Positions 22,023-33,447 are shown, counted from the stretch's first letter. The stretch is 64,000 nucleotides of DNA from Orobanche coerulescens (GCA_033398695.1 CM065817.1:31072231-31136230), one strand, 5' to 3'. Notes: a model not told the origin generated them from the letters alone. Numbers and translations: made by a program.

Positions 22023-23219
22023 CTAGTCAAGGTCCGCCTCCGGCGGTGTCGGCGGTATCCCGAAATGTGTGCAAATGCTCTTCACCATGAACTTGACCTC
22101 ACTCATGTCCTTCTCAAGTCTATCCATACGAGAAGCCATCTGGGAAGAGGAGGATTCCGGACGAGGACGGGAGGAACCAAGCTGTGATGACGGACGAGGT
22201 CTAGTATGATCGAGCCCCCTCGATGTGATCCTCTCCTCCGGTCTCGGAAGAGTGCCCCCATCAATGAGCCGATCATCATCCTTAATATAAGCAAAGTATA
22301 TCCAACCACGATTTCTCGTGCGGAGATACCTCATCGTCCGTAACGTCCCTTCAGTGACGAGGCTCCCCCTTGGAATCGGAACCCCGTGGACCCTGCACAG
22401 TCAACTCCAGCTTTCTCAAAAATTTCGGTTAAGATAGAACCAAAAGGCATTCGACTTTCTCTGACGATCAACTTTTGCGTAGCTCTTTTTGTGGAAAATT
22501 TGTCCCTTTTCCACAAACCATTTCAGCACAATAGACGCGAAGTTGACTTGGTGATCCTTCCACACATGATAGATAATCTCCATATCGATATTCACAAGTC
22601 GAAGTTGAGCATTAACTTTAGGCATAAGACAACGAGTGATAGCATCATGAAGCAACCGAATGTTTATCCCAAAGTCATTATTTTCAAACCGCCCGGAATG
22701 AACATTTAAAACGGCTTTGTCCGATAAGAAATCACGGACTTTCGACTCGTGAACACTATAGCTTTCATCATCGGACCAGTCGTTAAAGACTTCGTCCGGA
22801 GGAGCAAACTCTCCTTTGCAACGAAAACCCTCATTCGGGAGTCCAAAAATCTCCGAAAGTTTCGCTTCATCAAAAGATATTGATTTACCACGCACAAGCG
22901 AGTTAACAACGGCAAGTCCGTCGGCATCATAAGTGACAAAGAAATTCGCATAAAACTCTTTCACACATTCTTCATAAATAGGTCGAGCAAGACTAACGAA
23001 CTTATTGATCCCAAGCATATCGAAGAATTCTTCGATAGCAACACCAGCATTGTTCAGCGATTCAAAATCAAAGTGATGACTCGGAGTTACCTCTTCGTCA
23101 ATAAGGATTTCGTTGAAGACCTTCATGGCTTGAGCATTCCGAAATGAAAGATCGCCGGAAACCGTGGGGGATGCTTCAGAGGTTTCTCCTCTTCTCTTTT
23201 TGCCAGTTCTGGGAGCCAT
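22023..23219 (-). pseudogene. Env-like 3' ORF of the SIRE element (plant transposon-associated domain)
   Basis: A separate ORF downstream of pol starts with 'MAPRTGKKRRGETSEASPTV' and runs 267 codons to 22416. Residues 90-140 ('EECVKEFYANFFVTYDADGL', 'LVRGKSISFDEAKLSEIFGL') resemble the domain known as the putative plant transposon protein, found in 3' or env-like ORFs of plant retroelements. Near 22500 the sense frame shifts ('RMPFGSILTEIFEKAGVDC'). It returns to the first frame near 22350 ('MRYLRTRNRGWIYFAYIKDD') and ends at 22023 after a coiled-coil-like tail ('MASRMDRLEKDMSEVKFMVK'). Two compensating indels thus interrupt about 50 codons. I see no clear signal peptide or membrane segment, so a true envelope role is doubtful. 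Confidence 0.7.
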
Positions 23220-23326
23220 GAGGATTGAATCGGTTGAAAAAAATGAAGTTTTGATGAGGTAATTCCGAACGGTTCGTCAAATGTCGCTAGGGATTTTGTG
23301 GAAATGAACAGGGAAACTGACGATGG

Positions 23327-23515
23327 GTTTATATATGAGATGGTCAACGATCGCTTACGTACGTTATATCCCCTATGTAACGTACGTAGCGTAAAAACCT
23401 AAACTCTCTGGACTGAATCCTGTGTTTCGTTACGTACGTAACGTAACAACATGTTACGTACGTAAGGTCCTATTACGTACGTAATGGACCGCGTATACCG
23501 TACGTAAGCAAGACC
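23327..23515 (-). promoter_or_regulatory. Candidate internal promoter of the SIRE env-like ORF
   Basis: About six TTACGTACGTTA or TTACGTACGTAA motifs (23353-23511) are followed on the minus strand by a TATA-like TATATAAAC (23327-23335) about 108 bp before the ORF's ATG at 23219. This repeats the layout of the element's own U3 promoter (motif cluster, then TATAAATAG). It lies in the gap between the pol stop at 23594 and the ORF. Confidence 0.5.
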
Positions 23516-23593
23516 AAATGAACAGTCTTTTCCTTTCGATGATGTCCCGTTTTGAATGACCATTTTAATGTGACTATGATGAGTATGCAATAT

Positions 23594-24250
23594 TTAAAAA
23601 TGATCAGCATGTCCCATTCCTAAATTTATGCGAATAAAGTTGAAAGCTTCTTCGGGTAATGGTTTTGTAAAAATATCCGCCAATTGTTCATTAGTACCAA
23701 CAAATTGGAGACGAACATTCCCGTTTTGGACATGGTCACGAATAAAATGGTGACGAATTTCGATGTGCTTTGTCCTACTATGCAAAATGGGGTTTTTACT
23801 TAAATTAATGGCACTTGTATTGTCACAAAAAATAGGAGTATTTTTAAGTTCGATGCCATAATCAAGTAATTGATTTTTGATCCAAAGAACTTGTGCACAT
23901 GCACTTCCCGCAGCCACATATTCTGCTTCAGCTGTGGAAGTAGCGATACTAGTCTGTTTCTTACTTCCCCATGAAATTAAACATGAACTCATAAAATGAC
24001 AAGTTCCGGTGGTGCTTTTTCTATCAATTTTACAACCACCGAAATCGGCATCACTATATGCAAAAAGTTGAAAATCAATGCTGGAAGGATACCATAGGCC
24101 TAAACCAGCAGTATATTTTAAATATCGAAAAATTCGTTTACATGCTATGAGATGAGATTCTTTAGGGTTAGCTTGAAAACGAGCACATAGACAAGTAGCA
24201 AACATAATATCGGGTCTAGATGCGATTAAATAAAGTAAGGATCCGATCAT
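23594..24250 (-). pseudogene. rh: SIRE RNase H
   Basis: Copia-type RNase H, 218 codons, open to its natural stop at 23594. It starts 'MIGSLLYLIASRPDIMFATC' and contains 'FAYSDADFGGCKIDRKSTTG', 'STAEAEYVAAGSACAQVLWI', 'FCDNTSAINLSKNPILHSRT' and 'HHFIRDHV', covering the expected acidic catalytic residues. It is out of frame with the preceding RT segment, joined near 24250 by a frameshift. The domain itself looks intact, but the polyprotein is not. Confidence 0.88.
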
Positions 24251-25110
24251 ACCTCGACATCGCTTTTGGTCAATGATTTACCTTTTTCATCTTTATCGAG
24301 TTTAAGAGTGGAAGACATAGGAGTGGATATTTCTTTGCAATCTTCCATCTTAAATTTCTTTAGTAGCTCATTGACGTACTTGGATTGGTGAATGAATATT
24401 CCGTCATTGAGTTGCTTAATTTGGAGTCCGAGAAAGTTTTTCAACTCTCCCATCATACTCATTTCGAACTCTCCCTTCATAAGATTTGAAAATTCCTTGG
24501 ACAGAGTTTCGTTAGTTGCACCAAAAACAATATCGTCCACATAGATTTGACAAATTAACATATCATCATTTAAGACCTTAATAAAAAGAGTATTATCAAC
24601 ATTTCCTCTTTTATAACCATTTAAGATAAGAAAAGAGCTTAGACGATCATACCATGCTCTCGGAGCTTGTTTTAATCCATAGAGAGCTTTATGGAGCTTG
24701 TACACATGATCCGGATGATCATAGTCTTGAAACCCGGAGGTTGCTTGACATAAACTTCCTCTGGATGATTCCATTTAGAACGCACTTTTACATCCATTTG
24801 ATGGAGTTTGATCTTCTTGTATGCGGCAAAGGCACAGAGAAGACGAATAGCTTCAAGACGAGCAACAGGAGCGAACGTCTCTTCATAGTCCAAGCCTTCT
24901 TCTTGATTATAACCTTGGGCGACCAACCTCGATTTATTTTTAATAGGAGACCATCATCATCGGTTTTGATTTTATGAACCCATTTGGTACCAATGATTGA
25001 TTTGCCTACCGGTGCCGGAACTAATTCCCAAACTTTATTTCTTTCGAATTGGTTTAGCTCTTCTTGCATAGCAATAGCCCAATTCTCATCATTTATGGCC
25101 TCATCGATGT
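24247..25110 (-). pseudogene. rt: SIRE reverse transcriptase
   Basis: RT is split over three frames. The first part, 'NEVWELVPAP'-like 'NQFERNKVWELVPAPVGKSI' and '[14 protein letters not shown]', lies around 24960-25060. '[20 protein letters not shown]' with '[20 protein letters not shown]' and 'MDVK' reads from 24926. After another shift near 24780 the longest part (24774-24247, 175 codons) holds '[20 protein letters not shown]', the catalytic 'QIYVDDIVFGATNE' and 'MSMMGELKNFLGLQI'. The order and motifs are typical of copia RT. At least three indels disable it. Confidence 0.87.
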
Positions 25111-26048
25111 TCTTTGGTTCTGTAAGAGAAATAAATGCAATATTGTTAATACAATCATTTATATTTCTCCTAGTTCGTACACCTTCATCGATTTTTCCGA
25201 GAATTTGTTCCATCGGATGGTCTTTCACATTTGCCCAATCTTTAGGAAGGTTGTAAGTATTTTCCTCCTGTTTGTCCGAGCTTACGTCGAGCTTCTCCAA
25301 TTCCTTTGATACTTCGGATACTTCTTTAGTGGAACCATACCGCATCATCATCAAAAACAACCTTTCTCGGGGTAAAACCGTATCATCGAATTTTACATGA
25401 ATGGACTCTTCTACCGAGCCTCTTCTACAATTAAATACACGATAAGCTTTACTATTAGTAGAATAACCAAGAAATATTCCAATATCGATTTAGAATCGAA
25501 TTTACCCAAATTGTCTTTTCCATTATTATGAATGAACACTTTACACCCAAATGGATGAAAATAAGATAAATTGGGCTTTTTACCTTTAAAAATCTCATAG
25601 GAGTCATCATTTTATTTCTCCGAGATGGACACGATTTATAACATAACAAGCGGTGTTAACGGCTTCGGCCCAAAAGTATTTAGGAAGACCATACTCGTTG
25701 AGCATTGTTCGGCTCATTTCTTCTAGAGAGCGATTCTTCCTCTCGACAACTCCATTTTGTTGAGGTGTCCGAGGTGCCGAAAAGTTGTGCCCAATACCAT
25801 ATTTATCGCACCAATCTTCAAAGAGACTAGAATCAAATTCTCCACCATGATCGGTTCGAATGGCGATAATCGGTAATCCTTTTTCCTTCCGGGTAACCTT
25901 ACACCACTTAACAAACTCGTTAAAAGCATCATCTTTATTGGCTAAGAATTTTACCCAAGTAAATCTAGAAAAATCATCGACAATAACTAAGGTATAAAGT
26001 TTACTGCTAGACTGGCATGTCGAGACGGACCAATTAAATCCATATGAA
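25110..26048 (-). pseudogene. int: SIRE integrase core and linker to RT
   Basis: No single long frame survives, but integrase landmarks read on the minus strand: 'VDDFSRFTW' near 25960, 'RTDHGGEFDS' near 25850 and 'QNGVVERKNR' near 25740, giving the D-D-E residues. A region equivalent to 'KPNLSYFHPFGCKCF' follows near 25540, then an acidic linker ('LEKLDVSSDKQEENTYNLPK') that leads into RT. Frameshifts occur at several places between 25450 and 26040. Confidence 0.8.
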
Positions 26049-26650
26049 TTAGTTCAAGAATGCGACTAGTGGAAATTTCCATTTTGGTTTAAACGAGCCT
26101 ATTGCATGTTTACCTTTAATACAGGCCTCACAAATGTGGTCTTTTCTAAAATTCAATTTTGGTAGACCACGAACAATATCATTTTTGGCCAATTTTGAAA
26201 GAAGTGGTAAAGAGGCATGTCCCAATTTTCGGTGCCAAACAACGGCATTTTCATCGTATGAAAGTAGACATTTTTCGTTAAACGAAGATTCATCTTGGAG
26301 ATCAACAATGTAAATATTTCCATAGCGCAATCCAATAAAAACGATTTGGTCTTTTCTCATTGCCGTGCAATGCGTAATTTCAAAAATTAATTTAAGACCG
26401 GTGTCACATAGTTGGGAAACACTTAGGAGATTATGGCAAAGTCCATCAACAAATAGAACATTTTCAATAGTCGGTAAAGGTTTCTTACCAATTTTACCTG
26501 TCCCTTTTATTTGGCCCTTTTTATTATCGCCAAATGTAACACAGCCACGATCTTCCTTTTTCAGCTCCGTGAAGAGATGTTCATTTCCACTCATGTGGTT
26601 TGAACATCCGCTATCAACATACCATTTATTTGATAATGTTGTCTTCCTTG
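26049..26650 (-). pseudogene. pro: SIRE protease and GAG-pre-integrase domain
   Basis: The aspartic protease site reads 'WYVDSGCSNHMSGNEHLF' around 26570-26620, followed by 'GCVTFGDNKKGQIKGTGKIG' and 'LLSVSQLCDTGLKLIF'. The GAG-pre-integrase zinc module shows 'VVWHRKLGHASLPLLSKLAK' and 'DHICEACIKGKHAIGSF', with the His and Cys pairs conserved. The 181-codon frame from 26594 ends at 26049, after which the sequence shifts into the integrase core. Confidence 0.87.
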
Positions 26651-28319
26651 CTTGTACCTACAAAAACCATTTTCTTCCGTTTTATCGGTACCCAGGCTAA
26701 TTTGGGTCCTGAGGAGTTAGATATAAAAACTTGATTTTTAATAACGATCCCTTTTGGTACCCAGATTTGCTTAACCCTTATAGTACGTCTAGAGTCTCGA
26801 CAGTAGGTTTCGGTATGTCCAGGTTTTAAACATTTTGGACATGATGGGATACCCGTTTTTAAAGTGTCCGAATCTTTTGTGGTAATTTCTAAGGACTTTT
26901 TCATTGGAAATGAATTATATCCAAGTCCTTGTTTTGAAAGAGAAAATTTTTGACCAAATAATAATTGCTCGAATTTGTCATTACCACATGAAAATTTTCT
27001 GACATAGAGTTTAAATTCTTTCTGAGTTTTATGCAGTTCATCTTTCAGAATCTTCTCGGTTCCAAGCAATTTGTATGATCAATAGAAACTTCCTTGCTTT
27101 TCAATAATTTAGCATTTTCAATTTCAAGGAGTTTTATTTTCTTTTTCAAATCTTTATTGCTATTGCAAGCCTTTTCGTATTCATTATTTAGAGATTCAAA
27201 AGCATCAAGTAGTTCTTCATGAGAATCACTAACCTCGACTTCTTCGTCACTCTCTTCGGATGCGCGGGCCATTAGAGCAAGATTGGTTTGGACTTGTGGT
27301 TCATCATCCTCATCATCGTCACTCCATGTGGCGACATAAACCTCCTTCTTTTGAACTTTTCATGCGGTGGTTTTGATGAACTTATTGGAGCCGCAGCACG
27401 ACAATCTTTTGCAAAATGGCCTGGAACGCCGCACCTTCGACAAGTGTTGTCGAACTTTTTGTTTTGAGGGAAGTGAGTCTTTTTGGATTCATCCCTTGAT
27501 TCTTGCTTTATATCTCTCCGGCGCCTTTGAAGAAGATTTTTAAATTTCTTTATGTTTTTGGCATAGAAGGCGGTTTCTTCGTCCTCTTCCTCGATAGGTT
27601 CATCCTCTAGGTCGCTTTCTTCTTTGGCTTTGAAAGCGATAGTCCTTTCTCTCTCCTTAGGTTTTGGTTTCGAGCTGCGAGATTTGATGACGATCTCATA
27701 ATTGATGAGAGATCCGATGAGAGCGCTGAACTCTATTGTATTGAGGTCTTTCGACTCCATAATAGCCGTAACTGTAGCGTCCCATTCTCTTGGTAGAGAC
27801 CGAAGGATTTTCTTGGCTTTATCACTACTTGATATCGGTTTCCCGAATGAAGCTAGCCCATTTGTGATTGCCGAGAAACGGTCAAGCATTGTGGTGATGC
27901 TTTCTTCTTCTTTCATGGTGAAGAGTTCATAATCGTGAAGAAGCATATTGATTTTGGTTTCCTTCACTTGACTCGTACCTTCATGAGTGATCTCTAGCAT
28001 TTTCGATTTCTTTTGCCGTTTCGGCAGAAGAGATTCTATTGTGATCTTACGGATTGAGAGCACAATAAAGCAATTGTGTAGCTTTACTGTTGAAGTGATC
28101 GTTCTTCCAGTCGGCATCGTCGTACTCTTCGAAACTTTTGAGAGAGCCATCCGATTTCTTAGGAATGGTAGGTCCAAGGGCAATGACCTTCCATATTTCA
28201 ATATCATGAGCTCGGATGAAGATGGACATCTTCTTCTTCCACGTCATAAAGTTTGAACCATCGAAGAAAGGAGGGCGATTGAGAGCGTTGCCTTCAACGG
28301 AGGAGTGGATAAAGGCCAT
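26626..28319 (-). pseudogene. gag: SIRE gag
   Basis: ATG 28319 begins 'MAFIHSSVEGNALNRPPFFD' and 'GSNFMTWKKKMSIFIRAHDI', the usual copia capsid start. A TAA at 28047 and a frameshift near 27985 follow. Capsid continues with 'MLEITHEGTSQVKETKINML' and 'AKKILRSLPREWDATVTAIM'. The first zinc knuckle is 'CRRCGVPGHFAKDC' near 27400. Another shift near 27300 leads to a coiled-coil stretch ('LLDAFESLNNEYEKACNSNK') and, after one more shift, a second knuckle 'CPKCLKPGHTETYC' near 26830. Long gag with a coiled coil and two spaced knuckles is typical of SIRE. Confidence 0.85.
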
Positions 28320-28364
28320 TTGGATCTTTTCTCTAGCGGGTGTTAATCCGGTGGTAAAGAGACC

Positions 28365-28376
28365 GCTCCGATACCA
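28365..28376 (-). other. Primer-binding site of the SIRE element
   Basis: Minus-strand TGGTATCGGAGC, two bases from the 5' LTR end at 28379. Confidence 0.85.
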
Positions 28377-28378
28377 AT

Positions 28379-29393
28379 TGTTAGATTGATACCGCCACTA
28401 GAAGGGGGGGTTGAATAGTGCGGTTAATAGTATTGTACTCTTTTTCGTGCGGAAGCAAAAAATAGCAGAGAATAAAAGTGCAGAAAAGAAAGAACACAAG
28501 GAATTGATCGAGAGGTTCGGCTATTAACGAAGCCTACGTCCCCTACCTAGTTTTATCGACTAGGACTTTTCTTAGAACTTGGAATTTGCACTTTCTAGAT
28601 TAGTGCCAACTTCTTACAACTTCTTGATTTCCGGGCTCAAGAACAACCTCACAAAAACACTCTTGTTTTTCTAGGTACAAGATAGCCAATACACAAAATA
28701 AGTGCGAGTAGAAACTCGGCTTTCACGATATATCGCTCTAAGATACAAGAATGAAGATTGGAAATTATAGAACAAATCTTCTCGTATCACAATCTAGAAT
28801 AAGAATATCTCTCAGAATGTTTGCTTGATATTGCTTGAATATGCTAGTAGGCTCAGAATTCTTGTGTATCTTCAATCTCCATGAAGGTGGCTATTTATAG
28901 CCTTCTTGAGCTCAATTTCCCGTTGGAACAGTATGAAGGTTTACGTACGTTATATGATGCTGCTTACGTACGTTACGTACGTTATATGAGTCGAGTAACG
29001 GCCGTAATGAAAGTGCCGAAACTGTCCAGTGAGATATGATGAAATGCGTTACGTACGTTATGATCCTTGTGGTTACGTACGTAATCTCCTGGTCAAAGAT
29101 CCGTTGATTGAGACGACTTGTTGCAACGGCTAGTGGCTTTTCCAACGGTCAGAATAATTCAAGCCTTACGTACGTTATATGCTCCGATTCGTCGTTACTG
29201 CATCTGAAAAGCTTACGAAAATAGTGAATGTTACGTACGTTAGAAAAGATGTGTTACGTACGTTATCTGTTAAATTTTACGTGCGTTAATGTGATATGTG
29301 TTACATACGTTAACTGAAGAGAAAGTATGTTTTAAGTAAATTTTGGTTTTAATAATACATCATCAAAACGATCTAAAAAATATTGTTCCAACA
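28379..29393 (-). repeat. 5' LTR of the SIRE element (1015 bp)
   Basis: Same ends as the 3' LTR, TATA box at 28891-28899, and a TTACGTACGTTA cluster at about 28940-29320. Here the tandem block near 28970 has two units instead of three. The stretch near 29185 has lost one motif (reads GATTCGTCGTTACTG), and one motif near 29301 reads TTACATACG, a CG-to-CA change. Confidence 0.9.
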
Positions 29394-29778
29394 GAATATT
29401 GATTCACCTAATGGGCTATGTGTACCAAAATTTGCTAATATAAACTCACTAATGGACTCAAACCCAACCTAATAAAATTCCTAAGTCTTGAATTTATAGT
29501 TGAAGGCCCAACCAAACTATTTAATCCATTTACAATTAAACAAATATTCAACTAATTATATTAATATTCTACACACTTAAAATACAAAAATATATATATA
29601 TATATATACACACACATACACACACACATATAGGCGGCCAAGGGAAGAAAAAGAGGAGGAATGATGTGTGGTTTCTAGATTCCTCATGTCCCTCATGCAA
29701 GACACACTCATGAAACACCTTAGACACATGGCATTAGTCTTCTCTTCAACAACACCTCCCCAAGCCCTAAAACCATCC

Positions 29779-29785
29779 TATAAAT
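29779..29785 (+). promoter_or_regulatory. TATA box of the C2 3' LTR
   Basis: TATAAAT in CCTATAAATACC. The homologous place in C1 (near 12090) has lost it. Confidence 0.6.
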
Positions 29786-30954
29786 ACCTACACTTAGCAA
29801 TAGCCACCCTTTACACTTTCAACAACAAAATAAAATCTGAAAATTTGAGAGAAAGGGAGAGAGGGCCAAGCCAAGGGAGAAGAAGGAGGAAGGAAAAAAA
29901 AATTTCAACAAGAGAATAGGTAATCTCATTTCTTATACTTCAATATATTAGTTATCATCCAAATCTCTCTAATATAACTCAAATATCTAAACATGCAAAC
30001 AACATATACACTATGGAATGCATGTTTTGGCCGAACCTATTAGTGATTAAGGGGAAGATTGTCTTCAACTTCCGAGACCTAGAACCGTTTACTTCCGATG
30101 AGAAATCGAGGTGGGTAAAATTGTTTCTTTCTTTTCTCTTATTTAAAATTTATACAAGTTAAATATATGGTGCATGCAAGTATTAAAACTTTAGTTGTCT
30201 ATACTTGATTGACATTCATTACCATGCATGTAATGGTCTTGATATTTGTTGAATTTTAGTTTGTCATATTTTGATTATATGTGCAAATTAATTCATTGAT
30301 GGAAATTTTGGTTGAATATGACCAATCTGACCTTTGGGGATTAAAATCCCAAAAATATATGAGTATATACTGGACTATGGTAAGAGGATAATTAGTCACC
30401 GGAAGATTTGATAATTCGAACCTAAATTCGAAGGATAACTAAAATAATTTATTTAAGATAAATTTTGGGGTAAAATTATTAAAATCTATAATTCTAGTCT
30501 TATGTCCTGAAAGTAAGTCTTAATATATCAAAAATAAGTTCTCCATAAAATTTCACCTAAATCGGAATTTACTAAAATAGAAAATCGGGGCAAAAATGTA
30601 AATCTCAAGAATTCGGGGCCCAAACTGTAAATTACAGAAACTTACTATTTCGAAAATAAAATTTCCAGAAAAGTTAAGCTCTCTGGACTCATAATAACAT
30701 AAGGAGCTTACCCCAAAAATTTGAGGTCAATCCGACAAGAAATGAAAAAGATATGTCAAAAATACTAAAATACCGATTAAGGCAAAATGAAGGGGTGAAA
30801 TTATAATAGAAATTAAAACTGAAGGTAATCTAAAAGTACAAGTCATATGGTTCAAATCTCAACTGGATTCATAATTTTCTGAGTTTAAATGAATCCAAAC
30901 GAATTAATTAAAATTATAAGACAAAACTAAATAAAAATAATAATAATAGTACTT

Positions 30955-31650
30955 TAATTTCGAAAAGGTAGAATTATAATTTATGGAAGGAAAAACTTCC
31001 ATGCAACTTCTGATCTCAGAACCTTATATTATAACGGACTTTTAGCCACAAAGTTCATAATTTTCGGACGTACAATCAAACCATTCCGACTTAATCAAAT
31101 TTATAATATTTTAGTAAAAATAATGATAGTACTTAAAAGACGGAAGGGCAGAATTGTAATTTCTGAAAGGTAAAACTTTCATGCGACTTCTAACCTTCAA
31201 TCCTCATATCATAACGGACTTTTCGCAATAAAGTTCGTAATTTTCGGGCGTATAATCAACCCGTACCGAATTGTCCAAATTTATACAATTAAAGTAAAAA
31301 TAATAATGATACTACTAAAAGACGGAAGGGCAGAATTGTAATTTCGGAAATGTAAACTTTCATGCAACTTCTGACCTTGAATCCTCATATCCTAACGGAC
31401 TTTTCGCAATAAATTTCGTAATTTTCGGACGTATAATCAATCCGTACCGAATTATCCAAATTTATACAATTATAGTAAAAATAATAATGATGGTACTTAA
31501 AAGACGGAAGAGCAGAATTGTAATTTCCGAAAGGTAAACTTTCATGTGACTTCTGACCTTCAATCTTCATATCATAACGGACTTTTCGCAATAAAGTTGG
31601 TAATTTTCGGACGTATAATCAATCTGTACCGAACTATTCAAGTTTATGAG
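30955..31650 (+). repeat. About four copies of a 180-bp tandem repeat in C2's LTR
   Basis: The landmark AACGGACTTTT recurs at about 31034, 31214, 31395 and 31577, a period of 180-182 bp. It is flanked by shared parts such as GACGGAAGGGCAGAATTGTAA and TTCGGACGTATAATCAA. Copies differ at several percent of bases. Confidence 0.8.
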
Positions 31651-33447
31651 TTTATTATAAGATTATGCTAAGACTCACACAATAGCAATCTAATCATCAA
31701 TCGGTTGAACTAATTCCTCTAGTTTATCCAAGTCCATTTACTATCAAATAATCATATTGATATCTTATAATATGCATAATCGTTGTTAATCACGACAATA
31801 TTTGTTATTCAATAGAAATCGGGAGTAAGTGCTGTGCGGAGCTAAGTGCTACGACCTTCGGGCGGGAGCCACTGCTAGAGTCCGTACGAGTACCTCTAGA
31901 GTCCCTTTTTTTATTTATATGCATGAGGGGCGGTTAGTCTAAGTCATGAATCGAGCAGCGTGGCTGCGGTTCTAGGCAAAGCTACCGTCGTATCCTATTC
32001 CCTTGAAGCCGAAGGACGGAGTGATCCTAAGGTGACTGGGTCGTAGAATTCGGGTATAATTGCGATTATGATATGATCTGGGCATAGACCCAAGCTAAGG
32101 ACATATCGAGCCCAGATAAGAGATAAGGCAGCACGTCACCAAGTGTGAGAGCGATAAAGATCAAAGGCCAATGTTATAGTGATGGTCCGACAAACGCCCA
32201 AGCTTACGGTTATCAAACCAAAGTCGTGGTGATAGTCCAAGGTCAAACACTGATAACGGTCTAAGACGTTATAAGGAGGCTAAGGGATTAGTCATGTAGA
32301 CGACCTCCTAAAGCTAAATACTCATTGGGCGCTCGACGCCGTGCATTCTTCATACTCAACCGCAATCTACGGAGATTGACCGTACATTTATGTCATAATT
32401 CATAATATTCTTTTTGAAAACTTGCACCAATTTTTAAACAACACTATTTTTCAAAAGTGGGAGAAAAATAATGTTTATTAACTAATAAACTCATTAAACA
32501 TCAAACCCCAACTCACTGGGAATCCATTATTCTCACCCCATTTTGAATTATTTTTCTAAAACCCCACTAGATGAAGAGAATCTAGAGGAAGAAGAGACAC
32601 ATACTGACGACACTGAAGACCGTCCTCAAAGTATTGCCAAGACATAGGAAATTAGGATACTACTTTAACGCTTCTTTATTTCCTATGTCAAAATATATTT
32701 TGATTTTCGATGTACTCTTTTGCACTTGATGTAATAATTTCGCTGTACTCATGAATGTTTCTTCTATCGAATAACCAGACTTAGTTCACCGGGCTGAGGT
32801 CTGGTACTTGTATACTTACTGAAATTTCTTTATCACAAATGTTATTTATTACGTTAACTGTCGCGTTCTCGTACAACCCCGGTGTGGGGACGCGACAATT
32901 GATCCAACAAACTACGCATACCCGAAATGCATGAAATACATTTCCCCCATTTAAAGGGTTAGCAAATCGAATTTGCCAGTACAAGTATCATAACCATACG
33001 AAATGCAGCAAACGAACAACAATCACGAATCAGATAGTGACAGCTATCTAACAATTATTCCCGAAAGGTTTTAATATTTAGAACAAAGCACCTGATGAGT
33101 TTGAAAGTAAAATCGTCATCTCGGGAGTTTTAGAAAACAGAAAAGCCTTTTAGGACTTTAAGTCCAAAGTTGTAAACCCTTTTTGAAATAATATGGTCTC
33201 AGCCCAAATCCCGTTTCATATTACAAGAAGTTTATAAAGTAGAAGACCTTTTTGGACCCCACGTCCTGAGTTATAAAACCATTTCAAATCGATTGGGTCT
33301 CGGCTCAAAATTGTTTTCTGTAAAACATCTGTAAAACATCTTTTACACAATCGTTAGGGTCTCAGTCCAATTCCTTTCAAACCACAATGCACGGAATCAA
33401 TCACAGGGTTCCCGACCCAGACCACACACACTGTTCGTACATGTAAG

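Larger units (their letters stand above)
20608..29398 (-). mobile_element. SIRE-type Ty1/copia retrotransposon, complete with target duplication
   Basis: Two LTRs (20613-21639 and 28379-29393) flank a minus-strand interior and are bounded by GAATA on both sides (20608-20612, 29394-29398). The order on the minus strand is primer site, gag, protease, integrase, RT, RNase H, env-like ORF, polypurine tract. This gene order and the extra 3' ORF are the mark of the SIRE/Maximus lineage. The LTRs are very similar, so insertion is fairly recent, yet every coding region has shifts. The LTRs and the interval before the env-like ORF carry TTACGTACGTTA clusters. Confidence 0.92.
15028..32897 (+). mobile_element. 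Chromovirus C2 (Tekay-like Ty3/gypsy), interrupted by SIRE; lacks gag
   Basis: Order: tail of the 5' LTR (15028-15538), primer site, leader, extra ORF with frameshift, protease, RT, RNase H, integrase with chromodomain (to 20461), 3' LTR (20447-20612 and 29394-32897). Gag and nucleocapsid are deleted between about 16957 and 16962. A SIRE-type copia element is inserted 166 bp into the 3' LTR. The remainder of the 5' LTR should lie outside the window, left of C1. C2 itself is inserted in element F: sequence from 32898 on belongs to F. Confidence 0.85.
29394..32897 (+). repeat. 3' LTR of C2, main part (after the SIRE insertion)
   Basis: Resumes with the second GAATA and aligns with C1's LTR: (TA)n-(CA)n microsatellite near 29590-29630, a TATA box, and the end part with 'ACTCACTGGGAATCC' near 32510. 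It ends GACGCGACA at 32897. A 180-bp tandem array inside it (30955-31650) is not seen in C1's LTR. No gene; the small ORF at 29668-29919 shows no protein family. Confidence 0.85.
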
